DNA of 22,150 nt, from positions 1 through 22,150 of the forward strand of contig CAVINP010000028.1 of NCBI GenBank assembly GCA_963643985.1, written 5' to 3'. The stretch's first letter is position 1. Every line of letters begins with the position of its first letter. Below, in pieces: positions 1 through 7,603 of the stretch. Position numbers and translations under genes: made by a program. Source of the stretch: SFTH01 sp963643985 (GTDB taxonomy: Bacteria > Bacillota > Clostridia > Christensenellales > Aristaeellaceae). The notes under the pieces were generated by a model. The model made no database searches, had not been told where the DNA came from, and was given only the letters and a program-made list of their open reading frames with translations.

Positions 1-1
1 G

Positions 2-82
2 CAGCTGCGCGGCGGCGGCTGCTGCACGGTCTATGCACAGTGCAAGGGCATTACGCAGCGCTTTGTCTTCACCAAAATTTGA
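2..82 (+). CDS. Possible 3' end of an upstream gene (partial)
   Basis: A frame open from the window edge ends at TGA 80-82 and would encode 26 residues, including a Cys-Cys pair and a third Cys (GGGCCTVYAQC). The two other forward frames are also open for some distance, so this choice is weak. It fits best because it stops before the metF promoter. I do not recognise the product. An 8-bp inverted repeat (44-51 and 101-108) follows, but it is not a convincing terminator. Confidence 0.25.
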   Translation, partial: QLRGGGCCTVYAQCKGITQRFVFTKI

Positions 83-115
83 CGGAAAAATGTCCGTGCA
101 ATGCCCTTCGGAGAC

Positions 116-144
116 TTGCATAATCGGACAAAATATGCTATCAT
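116..144 (+). promoter_or_regulatory. Promoter of the metF-acs operon
   Basis: A -35 box TTGCAT (116-121) and a -10 box TATCAT (139-144) are separated by exactly 17 bases. A TGC just before the -10 makes it an extended -10. Transcription would start near 151, leaving a leader of about 70 nt before metF. This suggests metF opens its own operon rather than being read from the upstream gene. Confidence 0.65.
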
Positions 145-223
145 AAACAAAATAGATATGACAAGAATTTAATAATGATTCTGTTCATATACAATCACAA
201 TAGTAGTATTGGAGGCTATCTGA

Positions 224-1153
224 ATGACTGTACCCGAGATTTTGGAAGAGCGTGCTGCGTTTTCTTTTGAAGTATTCCCGCCCAAGACCGACGTCGGCAT
301 GGAAAAGCTCTGCTGCGAAGGCGGCGTGCTGGATCACCTCTATGAGCTGAGACCCGACTACATCTCCTGCACCTACGGCGCAGGCGGCACGAACGTCGGC
401 AAGAATCTGGAAGTGCTGGACAAGATCAAGAAGGACGGCAAGGCCATCCCGGTAACGCACTTCACCTGTATCGGCAACACCAAGGAAGGCATCAAGGAAC
501 AGTTGAACAACTACCTGGCCCACGGCATCAACCACATGCTGGCGCTGCGCGGCGACCTGCCCTACGGCTGGACCGGCACGGGCGGAGATCTGCACTATGC
601 AACAGAGCTGGTTTCCTTCGTGCGCAAGGAGTTCGGCGACAAGTTCTCCATCGCTGTTTCCGGCTCTCCGGAAGGCCACATCGCCTGCCGCAGCCTGGAT
701 GCGGACATCTCCTTCCTCAAGCAGAAGCAGGATGAGGGCGCAGACTACATCATGACTCAGCTGTGCTGGGACATGGACCAGTTCCATCGCTGGATGGACA
801 AGATCCGCGGCGCAGGCATCTGGCTGCCCGTTGATGTGGGCATCATGCCCGTTCTGGATGCGGCCGCTACGATCAACATGGCGCTCTCCCGCAACGGTTG
901 CGTGATTCCGCGTGCTCTGGCGGAGATCATCTCCAAGAACTGGATCTTCCCGAACGTATTTGCGCCCACCGAGAGCGAAGAATCCATCGCTGCCAAGAAG
1001 GCATCCTTCAAGGAAGCCGGCATCGAGTATACCATCAAGCTGATCGACGAATACCGCACCTGCGGCATCGACGGTATCCATCTGTATGCGCTGAACAAGT
1101 GGGAGGATGTCACCCGTCTGGTGAAGGAATCCGGCATCAAGGATCTCGTCTGA
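224..1153 (+). CDS. metF: Methylenetetrahydrofolate reductase (MetF)
   Basis: This 309-residue protein is a full-length MetF-type TIM barrel. It should reduce methylene-THF to methyl-THF in the cytoplasm, the last step of the methyl branch of the Wood-Ljungdahl pathway. Family hallmarks are the N-terminal FEVFPPK with the catalytic Glu, the segment PVTHFTCIG, LALRGDLP carrying the flavin-site Asp, and GSPEGH. The start is fixed by GGAGG at 211-215, 8 bases upstream. The next genes (cooC, acsD, acsC-acsE) handle the methyl group it makes, so an acetyl-CoA pathway role is more likely than a purely methionine role. The partner MetV often found with acetogen MetF is not seen here. The identity is firm; the electron donor cannot be read from sequence. 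Confidence 0.93.
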   Translation: MTVPEILEERAAFSFEVFPPKTDVGMEKLCCEGGVLDHLYELRPDYISCTYGAGGTNVGKNLEVLDKIKKDGKAIPVTHFTCIGNTKEGIKEQLNNYLAHGINHMLALRGDLPYGWTGTGGDLHYATELVSFVRKEFGDKFSIAVSGSPEGHIACRSLDADISFLKQKQDEGADYIMTQLCWDMDQFHRWMDKIRGAGIWLPVDVGIMPVLDAAATINMALSRNGCVIPRALAEIISKNWIFPNVFAPTESEESIAAKKASFKEAGIEYTIKLIDEYRTCGIDGIHLYALNKWEDVTRLVKESGIKDLV

Positions 1154-1166
1154 TTTCATTTTGATT

Positions 1167-1197
1167 CATCTCCCCGGAGATTAGCTCCGGGGAGATG
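1167..1197 (+). terminator. Perfect 13-bp hairpin between metF and cooC (no U-tract)
   Basis: CATCTCCCCGGAG (1167-1179) pairs perfectly with CTCCGGGGAGATG (1185-1197) around the 5-nt loop ATTAG. No T-run follows, so it is not a standard intrinsic terminator. It lies 5 nt before the cooC ribosome binding site GGGGAG (1202-1207). It may act as a partial terminator, an mRNA stability or processing element, or a way to set metF:acs expression ratios. Confidence 0.6.
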
Positions 1198-1216
1198 GGT
1201 CGGGGAGTTTGGTAAA

Positions 1217-1987
1217 ATGACACATGTAATCGCGGTAGCCGGAAAGGGCGGCGTCGGCAAGACGACCACCTGCGGCATGCTGATCGAGTATCTGTGCAAA
1301 AAGCAGGCCGGCCCCATTCTGGTGGTCGATGCAGACGCCAATTCCAACCTCAACGAGGTGCTGGGCGTGGAAGTTGAAACCACGCTGGGCGATATCCGCG
1401 AAGAGATGGCGCGTGCAGAGTTGCAAAAGGACAGCCCCATTCCCAAGGGTATGACCAAGGCAGACTATGCCGAGATGAAGTTTTCGTCCGCTCTGGTGGA
1501 GGAAGACGATTTCGACATGCTCGTCATGGGCAGGACACAGGGCAAGGGCTGCTATTGCTATGTCAACGGCGTGCTCAAGTCACAGATGGACAAGTACTAC
1601 GGCAATTATAAATACATGGTGATCGACAATGAGGCGGGGCTTGAGCACGTCAGCCGCGGCATACTGCCCCATGTGGACACCCTGCTTCTGGTCAGCGACT
1701 GCTCCCGCCGCGGCATTCAGGCCGCAGCCCGCATCGCAGAGATGGTGAAGGAGCTTGAGCTCAAGCCCGGCACCATGAAGCTGATCGTCAACCGTGCGCC
1801 CGGCGGCGAGCTGAATGCGGCGGTGCTTGAAGAGATTGATAGGCAAGGTCTGGATCTGGTCGGCGTTCTCCCGCAGGATGAGACTGTATACGAGTACGAC
1901 TGCGAGGGCAAGCCCAGCGCCAAAGTCCCGCAGGACAACCCGGTGAAGACCACGCTTTCATCAATAATGGCTAAACTTGGACTTTAA
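1217..1987 (+). CDS. cooC: CooC/AcsF-type P-loop ATPase for CODH/ACS metallocluster maturation
   Basis: This 256-residue SIMIBI-class ATPase has the deviant Walker A motif GKGGVGKTT (residues 9-17), the Switch I-like DADANSNL (38-45) and DNEAG. It also has a Cys-Tyr-Cys pair at C112 and C114, where CooC proteins bind Ni/Zn at the dimer interface. The family uses ATP to load nickel into CO dehydrogenase (CooC) or acetyl-CoA synthase (AcsF); sequence alone does not separate the two. Its place between metF and acsD supports a role in the acetyl-CoA pathway. RBS GGGGAG lies at 1202-1207. The next gene starts 21 bases after its stop, with AGGGGG in between, so the genes are probably co-transcribed. 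Length and motifs are typical. Confidence 0.9.
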   Translation: MTHVIAVAGKGGVGKTTTCGMLIEYLCKKQAGPILVVDADANSNLNEVLGVEVETTLGDIREEMARAELQKDSPIPKGMTKADYAEMKFSSALVEEDDFDMLVMGRTQGKGCYCYVNGVLKSQMDKYYGNYKYMVIDNEAGLEHVSRGILPHVDTLLLVSDCSRRGIQAAARIAEMVKELELKPGTMKLIVNRAPGGELNAAVLEEIDRQGLDLVGVLPQDETVYEYDCEGKPSAKVPQDNPVKTTLSSIMAKLGL

Positions 1988-2008
1988 TAGACTTAGGGGG
2001 ATACGATT

Positions 2009-2953
2009 ATGGCTTTTAATCCGAAAAAGCAGGCGTACAACGCTTCCATCAATGCCGTAACGCTCGGCACCGGTGACAAGAGTGTTGTGGTCGGCGGTGA
2101 GAACGTGCTTCCGTTCTACACCTTTGATGCGGCTATCGAGCACAGCCCGAAGATCGCTCTGGAAATCCTGGATCGCGGCGTTGAAGCATTGACGATGCCC
2201 GGCATGAAGGCGGCCTTCGAGGGCTGCACCTCCGTGGCGGATATGGCCAAGCGTGCCGAGCAGATCAAGGGCGTTTCCATGATCTGCCTGCACTTTGAGA
2301 GCGCAGATCCGAACGGCGCGAACAAGTCCGTTGAAGACTGCGTTGCCATCGCACGCGAAGTGGCCGAGGCCAGCGCGCTGCCCATCCTCATCATGGGCTG
2401 CAAGAACATCGAAAAGGACACCGAGATCTTCAACAAGTGCTCCGAAGCGCTGCAGGGCCGCAACATCGTCGTGCTCTCCGCCCGTGAGGAAGACTACAAG
2501 ACCGTCGGCGCATCCGCCGGCATGGCCTACGGCCAGAAGGTCGGCGCAGAGTCCGCCGTGGACATCAACCTTGCCAAGCAGCTCAACGTGCTGCTCTGCC
2601 AGCTGGGTGTGCCCGCTCAGAACATCGTGATGAACCTGGGCTCCTCCTGCGTCGGCTACGGCTACGAATACCTCTCCTCCACGCTGGATCGCGTGAAGGC
2701 CGCTGCACTGGCCCAGAACGATGCCCAGCTGCAGATGCCCATCGTCACGCCCATATCGGCTGAAACCTGGAATGTCAAGGAAGCCATGCTCTCCGAGGAC
2801 GAAGCACCCGAGTGGGGCAGCGTCGAAGAGCGCGGCATCGAAATGGAAATCACCACGGCGGCTGCCTGCCTGAGCAGCGGTTCCGACGTCGTGATCATGC
2901 GGCATCCGGCCGCGATCGCCACGATCGCGGACTTCATTGACAGCCTGATGTAA
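2009..2953 (+). CDS. acsD: Corrinoid iron-sulfur protein small subunit (acetyl-CoA decarbonylase/synthase delta)
   Basis: The 314-residue product matches AcsD/CdhD, the small TIM-barrel subunit of the corrinoid Fe-S protein. It forms a heterodimer with AcsC and helps carry the methyl group from methyl-THF to acetyl-CoA synthase. Visible features are the N-terminal VTLGTGDKSVVVGGENVLPF, characteristic of the family, the barrel segments ALPILIMGCKNIEKD and VVLSAREEDYK, and the C-terminal region ending IATIADFIDSLM. The length is close to the usual 310-325. A strong AGGGGG ribosome binding site lies just upstream, and 22 bases separate it from the next gene, whose N-terminal half is its dimer partner. 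The identity is firm from the family pattern and context. Confidence 0.92.
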   Translation: MAFNPKKQAYNASINAVTLGTGDKSVVVGGENVLPFYTFDAAIEHSPKIALEILDRGVEALTMPGMKAAFEGCTSVADMAKRAEQIKGVSMICLHFESADPNGANKSVEDCVAIAREVAEASALPILIMGCKNIEKDTEIFNKCSEALQGRNIVVLSAREEDYKTVGASAGMAYGQKVGAESAVDINLAKQLNVLLCQLGVPAQNIVMNLGSSCVGYGYEYLSSTLDRVKAAALAQNDAQLQMPIVTPISAETWNVKEAMLSEDEAPEWGSVEERGIEMEITTAAACLSSGSDVVIMRHPAAIATIADFIDSLM

Positions 2954-2975
2954 GCGGGAAGGGGGATAATTCACC

Positions 2976-5270
2976 ATGGCACTCAAAGGTCTTGATATTT
3001 TTAAGCTGACTCCCAAGAAGAACTGTAAGGAATGCGGCAGCCCCACCTGTATGGCTTTCGCAATGAAGGTTGCCCAGGGCTCCGTCTCCATCGACAAGTG
3101 CCCCTATATGTCCCAGGAAGCTCTGGCCACGCTGTCCGAGGCCACCGCACCCCTGATGAAGACCATCAACGTCGGCGAAGGCAGCAATGCCCACAAGCTC
3201 GGCGGCGAGACCGTGCTCTTCCGTCATGAGAAGACTCTGGTCAGCAAGAACCTTTACGCCATCAATCTGTGCTCCTGCATGAGCGATGAAGACGTTGACG
3301 CTGCCATTGCCGATATGAAGAAGGTCGACTATGAGCGCATCGGCGAGCGTGAGTATGTGGAATTCCTGTTCCTCAACTACGCAGGCAACGGTGCTGACAA
3401 GTACGTCGCCCTGGTCAAGAAGGCCATGGAAGCCGACCGTGCGCTGATCCTCAACTGCAAGGATGCCGATGTGGCCAAGGCCGCACTGGACGTCTGCAAG
3501 GCAGCCAAGCCCATCCTCAACGGCGCGACCAAGGAAAACGCCGCCGCGATGAGCGCAGTGGCCACCGCAGCAGGTGTTACGCTGGGCGTGGGTGCCGAGA
3601 GCATTGAAGAGCTCTATGACACCGTCAAGACGCTGGAAGCCGCCGGCAACAAGAACCTGGTTCTGGATGTCACGGGCAAGGATGCCAAGGAAACCTTGAA
3701 GAACGCCGTGCTGGTTCGCCGCACCGCTCTGAAGGATCAGGATCGTACCTTCGGCTATCCGTCCATCGTCAACCTCGACAAGATCGCTCACGGCGACCTG
3801 CATATGCAGACGGCTCTGGCCGCCATGTTCACCGTGCGCTACGGCTCGATCATCGTCATGAGCAAGATGACCTACGCCGAGGCACTGGCTCTCTACGGCC
3901 TGCGCCAGAACATCTACACCGATCCGCAGAAGCCCATGAAGGTCGAACAGGGCATCTATCAGCTCAACGGCGCCGATGAGAACAGCCCCTGCGCTCTGAC
4001 CGTCGACTTCGCACTGACCTACTTCCTGGTCTCCGGCGAACTCGAGAGATCCAAGCAGCCCGTCAACCTGATCATCACCGATGCATCGGGCATGTCCGTT
4101 CTGACGGCATGGGCGGCCGGCAAGCTGTCCTCCACCTCCATCAAGAAGACCTTCACGGAGCTGGATGTCGAGAGCAAGATCAAGAACCGCACGCTGATCA
4201 TCCCCGGCAAGGTGGCCGTAATGAAGGGCGACATTCAGGACAAGCTCCCCGGCTGGAACGTGGTCGTCGCACCTCAGGAGGCCGTGCAGCTGCCCAAGTA
4301 CATGAAGGACAAGGAATACGAAGAGGCCGCGAAGGCTGCCGCAGCCGCCAACGCTGCCAAGGCTGAGAGCGCAGCTGCAGCCGCAGCCGTGCCGGAGCTC
4401 ACCTTCGACGAGATCCTCGCCACCAAGGTGCCGAAGATCGAAGTGGTCGACATGGGCGTGCACTACAAGGGCCACAACCCCGATGCACAGACTTTTGTCA
4501 CCATCGGCGAGCGCATCCACTGCATCTCCCCGTCCATCCGCAAGGCTATGGACGAGCGCGATCCCGCACCTATCCTCAAGCGTGCTGCCGAGCAGATCGC
4601 TGCGGGTGCCACCTATCTGGATGTCAACATCGGTCCGGCCGAATCCGATGGTCCGGAGCGCATGATGTGGGCCGTCAAGCTCCTGCAGGAGAACTTCGAC
4701 AATGTGCCGCTGGCGCTGGATACCGCCAACAAGAAGGCCATCGAAGCCGGTATCAAGGTCTACAACCGCAAGAACGGCAAGCCGATCGTCAACTCCGCTG
4801 ATGCTGGCTCCCGTATCTCCTACATCGACCTGGCCGCAGCCAACGATGCCATCGTCATCGCACTGTGCTCCGCAGACGGCATTGCCAAGGACAACGAGGA
4901 GCGCATGAAGCACTGCCACAACATGCTCGAGCGCGGCCTGAGCCTGGGCATGGCCAGTGACGATCTGTGGTTTGACCCGCTGTTCCTGGTCGTCAAGGGC
5001 ATGCAGGACAAGCAGATGGACGTCCTCAACGCCATCCGTCTCTTCGCAGACGAAGGCCTCAAGTCCACCGGCGGTCTGTCCAACAACTCCAACGGTGCAC
5101 CCAAGAACGTCCGTCCGATCATGGACTCCGCTCTGGTTGCAATGTGCATGATGCAGGGCCTGACCAGCGCAATCGTCAACCCCTGCGACCTGCGCCTGAT
5201 GGAGACCATCAAGTCCTGCGACATCTTCAAGAACCATACCCTGTATTCCGACTCCTACCTGGAGATCTGA
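2976..5270 (+). CDS. acsC-acsE: Fused corrinoid iron-sulfur protein large subunit and methyl-THF:corrinoid methyltransferase (AcsC-AcsE)
   Basis: This 764-residue protein joins two normally separate Wood-Ljungdahl proteins in one frame. Residues 1 to about 445 are AcsC (ACDS gamma). The 4Fe-4S motif has C17, C20, C25 and C42, followed by a TIM barrel and the cobalamin-binding region (LIITDASGMSVLTAWAAG). Residues 447-472 form an Ala/Lys/Glu-rich linker. Residues about 505-764 are AcsE, with GERI at the start and equivalents of the methyl-THF-site residues known from Moorella MeTr: D582 (LDTAN), N606 (VNSAD), D667 (FDPL) and N703 (LSNNSN). The fusion would place the methyltransferase beside the cobalamin it methylates. 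RBS GGGAAGGGGG precedes the start. Base composition is even across the join and no frameshift is seen. Tandem terminators follow. Confidence 0.93.
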   Translation: MALKGLDIFKLTPKKNCKECGSPTCMAFAMKVAQGSVSIDKCPYMSQEALATLSEATAPLMKTINVGEGSNAHKLGGETVLFRHEKTLVSKNLYAINLCSCMSDEDVDAAIADMKKVDYERIGEREYVEFLFLNYAGNGADKYVALVKKAMEADRALILNCKDADVAKAALDVCKAAKPILNGATKENAAAMSAVATAAGVTLGVGAESIEELYDTVKTLEAAGNKNLVLDVTGKDAKETLKNAVLVRRTALKDQDRTFGYPSIVNLDKIAHGDLHMQTALAAMFTVRYGSIIVMSKMTYAEALALYGLRQNIYTDPQKPMKVEQGIYQLNGADENSPCALTVDFALTYFLVSGELERSKQPVNLIITDASGMSVLTAWAAGKLSSTSIKKTFTELDVESKIKNRTLIIPGKVAVMKGDIQDKLPGWNVVVAPQEAVQLPKYMKDKEYEEAAKAAAAANAAKAESAAAAAAVPELTFDEILATKVPKIEVVDMGVHYKGHNPDAQTFVTIGERIHCISPSIRKAMDERDPAPILKRAAEQIAAGATYLDVNIGPAESDGPERMMWAVKLLQENFDNVPLALDTANKKAIEAGIKVYNRKNGKPIVNSADAGSRISYIDLAAANDAIVIALCSADGIAKDNEERMKHCHNMLERGLSLGMASDDLWFDPLFLVVKGMQDKQMDVLNAIRLFADEGLKSTGGLSNNSNGAPKNVRPIMDSALVAMCMMQGLTSAIVNPCDLRLMETIKSCDIFKNHTLYSDSYLEI

Positions 5271-5283
5271 TTACGGACAAATC

Positions 5284-5315
5284 AAAGGAGCCGCCTCGCA
5301 GGAAGCGGCTCCTTT
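5284..5315 (+). terminator. First hairpin after acsC-acsE
   Basis: AAAGGAGCCGC (5284-5294) pairs perfectly with GCGGCTCCTTT (5305-5315) around a 10-nt loop. The T-run is short (TTT), so termination may be partial. It starts 13 bases after the stop codon. Confidence 0.65.
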
Positions 5316-5322
5316 CAAGACA

Positions 5323-5364
5323 AAAACACACCGACGAATCGTATGCGTTTCGTCGGTGTGTTTT
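5323..5364 (+). terminator. Second, probably bidirectional, intrinsic terminator
   Basis: AAAACACACCGACGAA (5323-5338) pairs perfectly over 16 bp with 5349-5364, around a 10-nt loop. The plus strand ends in TTTT and the minus strand in TTTTT, so it can end both the acs operon and the convergent sua5 transcript. Confidence 0.85.
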
Positions 5365-5371
5365 CGTTTCG

Positions 5372-5454
5372 GTGTATAGTGATCAGTGTATAGCGATCAG
5401 TGAGATAGTGTGGTGATAAGCAGCGTACCAACCATTCATCTGACCACTGACCAC
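5372..5454. repeat. Heptamer-based intergenic repeat, copy 1
   Basis: A 14-bp unit GTGTATAGTGATCA (5372-5385) is repeated at once with one change (5386-5399). It is followed by further AGTGNNN-type heptamers up to about 5413, then by two CTGACCA heptamers within 5433-5454. The 22-bp stretch 5433-5454 recurs at 18677-18698 with a single mismatch. It sits between convergent genes, next to the terminators. Confidence 0.7.
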
Positions 5455-5458
5455 CTCG

Positions 5459-6493
5459 TTACACTTCCACGATATGAAATGCTGCGGCGCGGCCAAGGCG
5501 GTTCATTACGGCAAGACCTATGCCGTCGGTTTCCACGGCCTCCGAGAATATGACATCGGCATGGATGCTGTCCGCATCGCGCAGTACCGCAAACATGGCG
5601 TGCGCCATCTGCGCGGCATCGCTGCCCAGAGATTCGCACCTGCGATTGCCGTAGGAGGCGATGTTCTCATCCAGCGCAAGTATGAGCGGGTTGTGTCCAT
5701 CGGCAAGTGCATTGTCGTAGGCCTCGCGTATGGACGCGGATACGCGCCCGGGTGCACCGTGATAGATGGTCAGATCTCCCACAGGAGCATAGTGGCGGTA
5801 CTTCATGCCGGGCGATTTCGGCTTTTCATCCTTCCTGAGCGGACGCATCACCGCGCCGTCCACCTCGCAGCTGCCGCAGACATCGGCGATCATCTCCCGT
5901 GTCACGCCGCCGGGCCTGAGAATGCGCGGGATATCTCCCGTGACATCGATCACGGTCGACTCCACGCCGACATCGCAGCTGCCGCCGTCCAGTATCAGAT
6001 CGATCCGACCGTCCATGTCCTCGAGCATGTGTGCGGCAGTGGTGGGGCTGGGGCGACCCGAGCGGTTGCCGCTGGGGGCCGCAATGGCCAGCCCGCTCTG
6101 CCGGATCAGTGCCTGTGCCACGGGATGGTTCGGGAAACGTATGGCAACGGTATCCAGTCCGCCGGTGGTGCGCAGCGGTACAATGTTGGAACGCGGGAAT
6201 ATCAGCGTCATCGGCCCGGGCCAGTAGGCGGCCATCAGCTTCTCTGCGGCGGGGGAGGGCTCGACGGCGATCAGCGGTCGCAGCTGATCAAGGTCGGCAA
6301 TGTGTACGATCAGCGGATTGTCGCCCGGACGTCCCTTGGCGATGAACACGTCGCGTACGGCGTCTTCATTGAGGGCATCTGCAGCCAGACCGTAGACCGT
6401 CTCCGTGGGCATGCCAACAAGTTTTCCCGAGCGCAGCAGTTGCACGGCCAATGCCATGGCACTGGCGTTTGGCTTCAATACCTGAGTCTTCAA
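5459..6493 (-). CDS. sua5: Threonylcarbamoyl-AMP synthase (Sua5/YwlC family)
   Basis: This 344-residue protein is the long Sua5 form: a YrdC domain (residues about 10-200), the linker KSPGMKYRHYAP and a C-terminal Sua5 domain. It makes threonylcarbamoyl-AMP from Thr, bicarbonate and ATP, the first step of t6A37 formation on ANN-decoding tRNAs. Visible motifs are GMPTETVYGLAADA, the KGRPGDNPLIVHI nucleotide-site segment, APSGNRSGRPSPT, and GVESTVID. The start is TTG at 6491-6493, with GAGGG at 6502-6506 as the ribosome binding site; no ATG fits. It is the last gene of the rpmE-yqhQ-prmC-prfA-sua5 series, 15 bases after prfA. The bidirectional terminator at 5323-5364 probably ends its transcript. 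Confidence 0.92.
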   Translation of the reverse strand: MKTQVLKPNASAMALAVQLLRSGKLVGMPTETVYGLAADALNEDAVRDVFIAKGRPGDNPLIVHIADLDQLRPLIAVEPSPAAEKLMAAYWPGPMTLIFPRSNIVPLRTTGGLDTVAIRFPNHPVAQALIRQSGLAIAAPSGNRSGRPSPTTAAHMLEDMDGRIDLILDGGSCDVGVESTVIDVTGDIPRILRPGGVTREMIADVCGSCEVDGAVMRPLRKDEKPKSPGMKYRHYAPVGDLTIYHGAPGRVSASIREAYDNALADGHNPLILALDENIASYGNRRCESLGSDAAQMAHAMFAVLRDADSIHADVIFSEAVETDGIGLAVMNRLGRAAAFHIVEV

Positions 6494-6508
6494 TGAAAGA
6501 CACCCTCT

Positions 6509-7600
6509 TTACTCTTCCTGACTGAGCATGGCCGTCTGTTCGGCCAGTGTCAGGGCATCGATGATCTCGTCCAGATCACCGGCCATGATGTCGTTGATCT
6601 TGTACAGCGTCAGCCCGATGCGGTGATCCGTCACGCGTCCCTGCGGGAAGTTGTAGGTGCGTATGCGCTCGGAGCGATCGCCCGTGCCGATCTGTCCGCG
6701 GCGGCGGCTGGAGTATTCGCTCTGCTGCTTCTGCCGCTGCAGATCGTACAGCCTTGACTTGAGCACGCGCATGGCCTGCTCGCGGTTCTGAATCTGGCTG
6801 CGCTGATCCTGACTGGTAACCACAAGCCCCGTCGGAATGTGCGTGATGCGCACGGCGGAGTCCGTTCGGTTGACGTGCTGGCCGCCTGCGCCGGATGCAC
6901 GGTAGGTGTCGATGCGCAGATCGTTCGGGTTGATCTCGACCTCGACATCCTCGGCCTCGGGCAGAACCGCAACGGTGGCGGTGGAGGTGTGGATGCGCCC
7001 GGAGGATTCCGTGACGGGCACGCGCTGCACGCGATGCACGCCGGATTCGTACTTGAGACGCTGAAAAACATTGCGCCCCTGAATCAGGGCAACGCTCTCC
7101 TTGAGTCCGCCCAGATCGGTGGAGCCGTCCTCGATGATCTCAAACTTCCAGCCGTGCGCGTCTGCATAGTGCGCGTACATTCTCAGCAGATCCGCGCCGA
7201 ACAGCCCGGCTTCATCGCCGCCCGCGCCCGCTCGGACCTCGAGCACGGCATTCTTATGATCGTCCGGGTCCCGCGGGAGCAGCGCCAGCCGCGCGTGCTG
7301 CAGTGCCTCCTGATAACGGGGGCGCAGCGTGTCAAGTTCCTCCTGCGCCATCTCGCGCATGTCGGGATCGGTGAGCATTTCCTCGGCGGCGGCAATTTCC
7401 TCGCGCAGCTTGCGAAAGCCCACGGCCACATCGTTGAGTTCGGTCAGCTCCGCATGTTCGCGCATCAGGCGCGTAAAGAGCGCGGTGTCGGCAATGACTT
7501 CGGGAAGCGTGATGCGTATGGAAAGCTCTTCAAAGCGTCCCTCCACGCTCTCGAGCTGGCGGGCAATGCGTTCCTGTTCGTTGTATGAAATATCCGGCAT
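6509..7600 (-). CDS. prfA: Peptide chain release factor 1
   Basis: This 363-residue class I release factor reads UAA and UAG stop codons and triggers peptide release on the ribosome. The catalytic GGQ is in GAGGQHVNRTDSAVRI. The stop-codon tripeptide is of RF1 type (PVT in RVPVTESSGRIHT) rather than the SPF of RF2. The N-terminal coiled domain and the usual length of about 360 are present. It starts only 3 bases after prmC, whose product methylates the GGQ glutamine, so substrate and enzyme are co-expressed. The ribosome binding site GAGGAG lies inside the end of prmC. Nothing unusual was seen. Confidence 0.97.
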   Translation of the reverse strand: MPDISYNEQERIARQLESVEGRFEELSIRITLPEVIADTALFTRLMREHAELTELNDVAVGFRKLREEIAAAEEMLTDPDMREMAQEELDTLRPRYQEALQHARLALLPRDPDDHKNAVLEVRAGAGGDEAGLFGADLLRMYAHYADAHGWKFEIIEDGSTDLGGLKESVALIQGRNVFQRLKYESGVHRVQRVPVTESSGRIHTSTATVAVLPEAEDVEVEINPNDLRIDTYRASGAGGQHVNRTDSAVRITHIPTGLVVTSQDQRSQIQNREQAMRVLKSRLYDLQRQKQQSEYSSRRRGQIGTGDRSERIRTYNFPQGRVTDHRIGLTLYKINDIMAGDLDEIIDALTLAEQTAMLSQEE

Positions 7601-7603
7601 AAC

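Noticed and set aside
44..108. Inverted repeat AAGGGCAT/ATGCCCTT as a terminator
   Set aside because: Only 8 bp with a 49-base loop and no T-run.
2934..5237. A 767-residue minus-strand frame opposite acsC-acsE
   Set aside because: It is the mirror of GC-rich codons of a clearly recognised gene, shows no family motifs and has odd His/Gly/Val-rich content.
5372..5399. CRISPR-like array
   Set aside because: The repeats are 7-14 bp and directly joined, without spacers; no cas genes are present.
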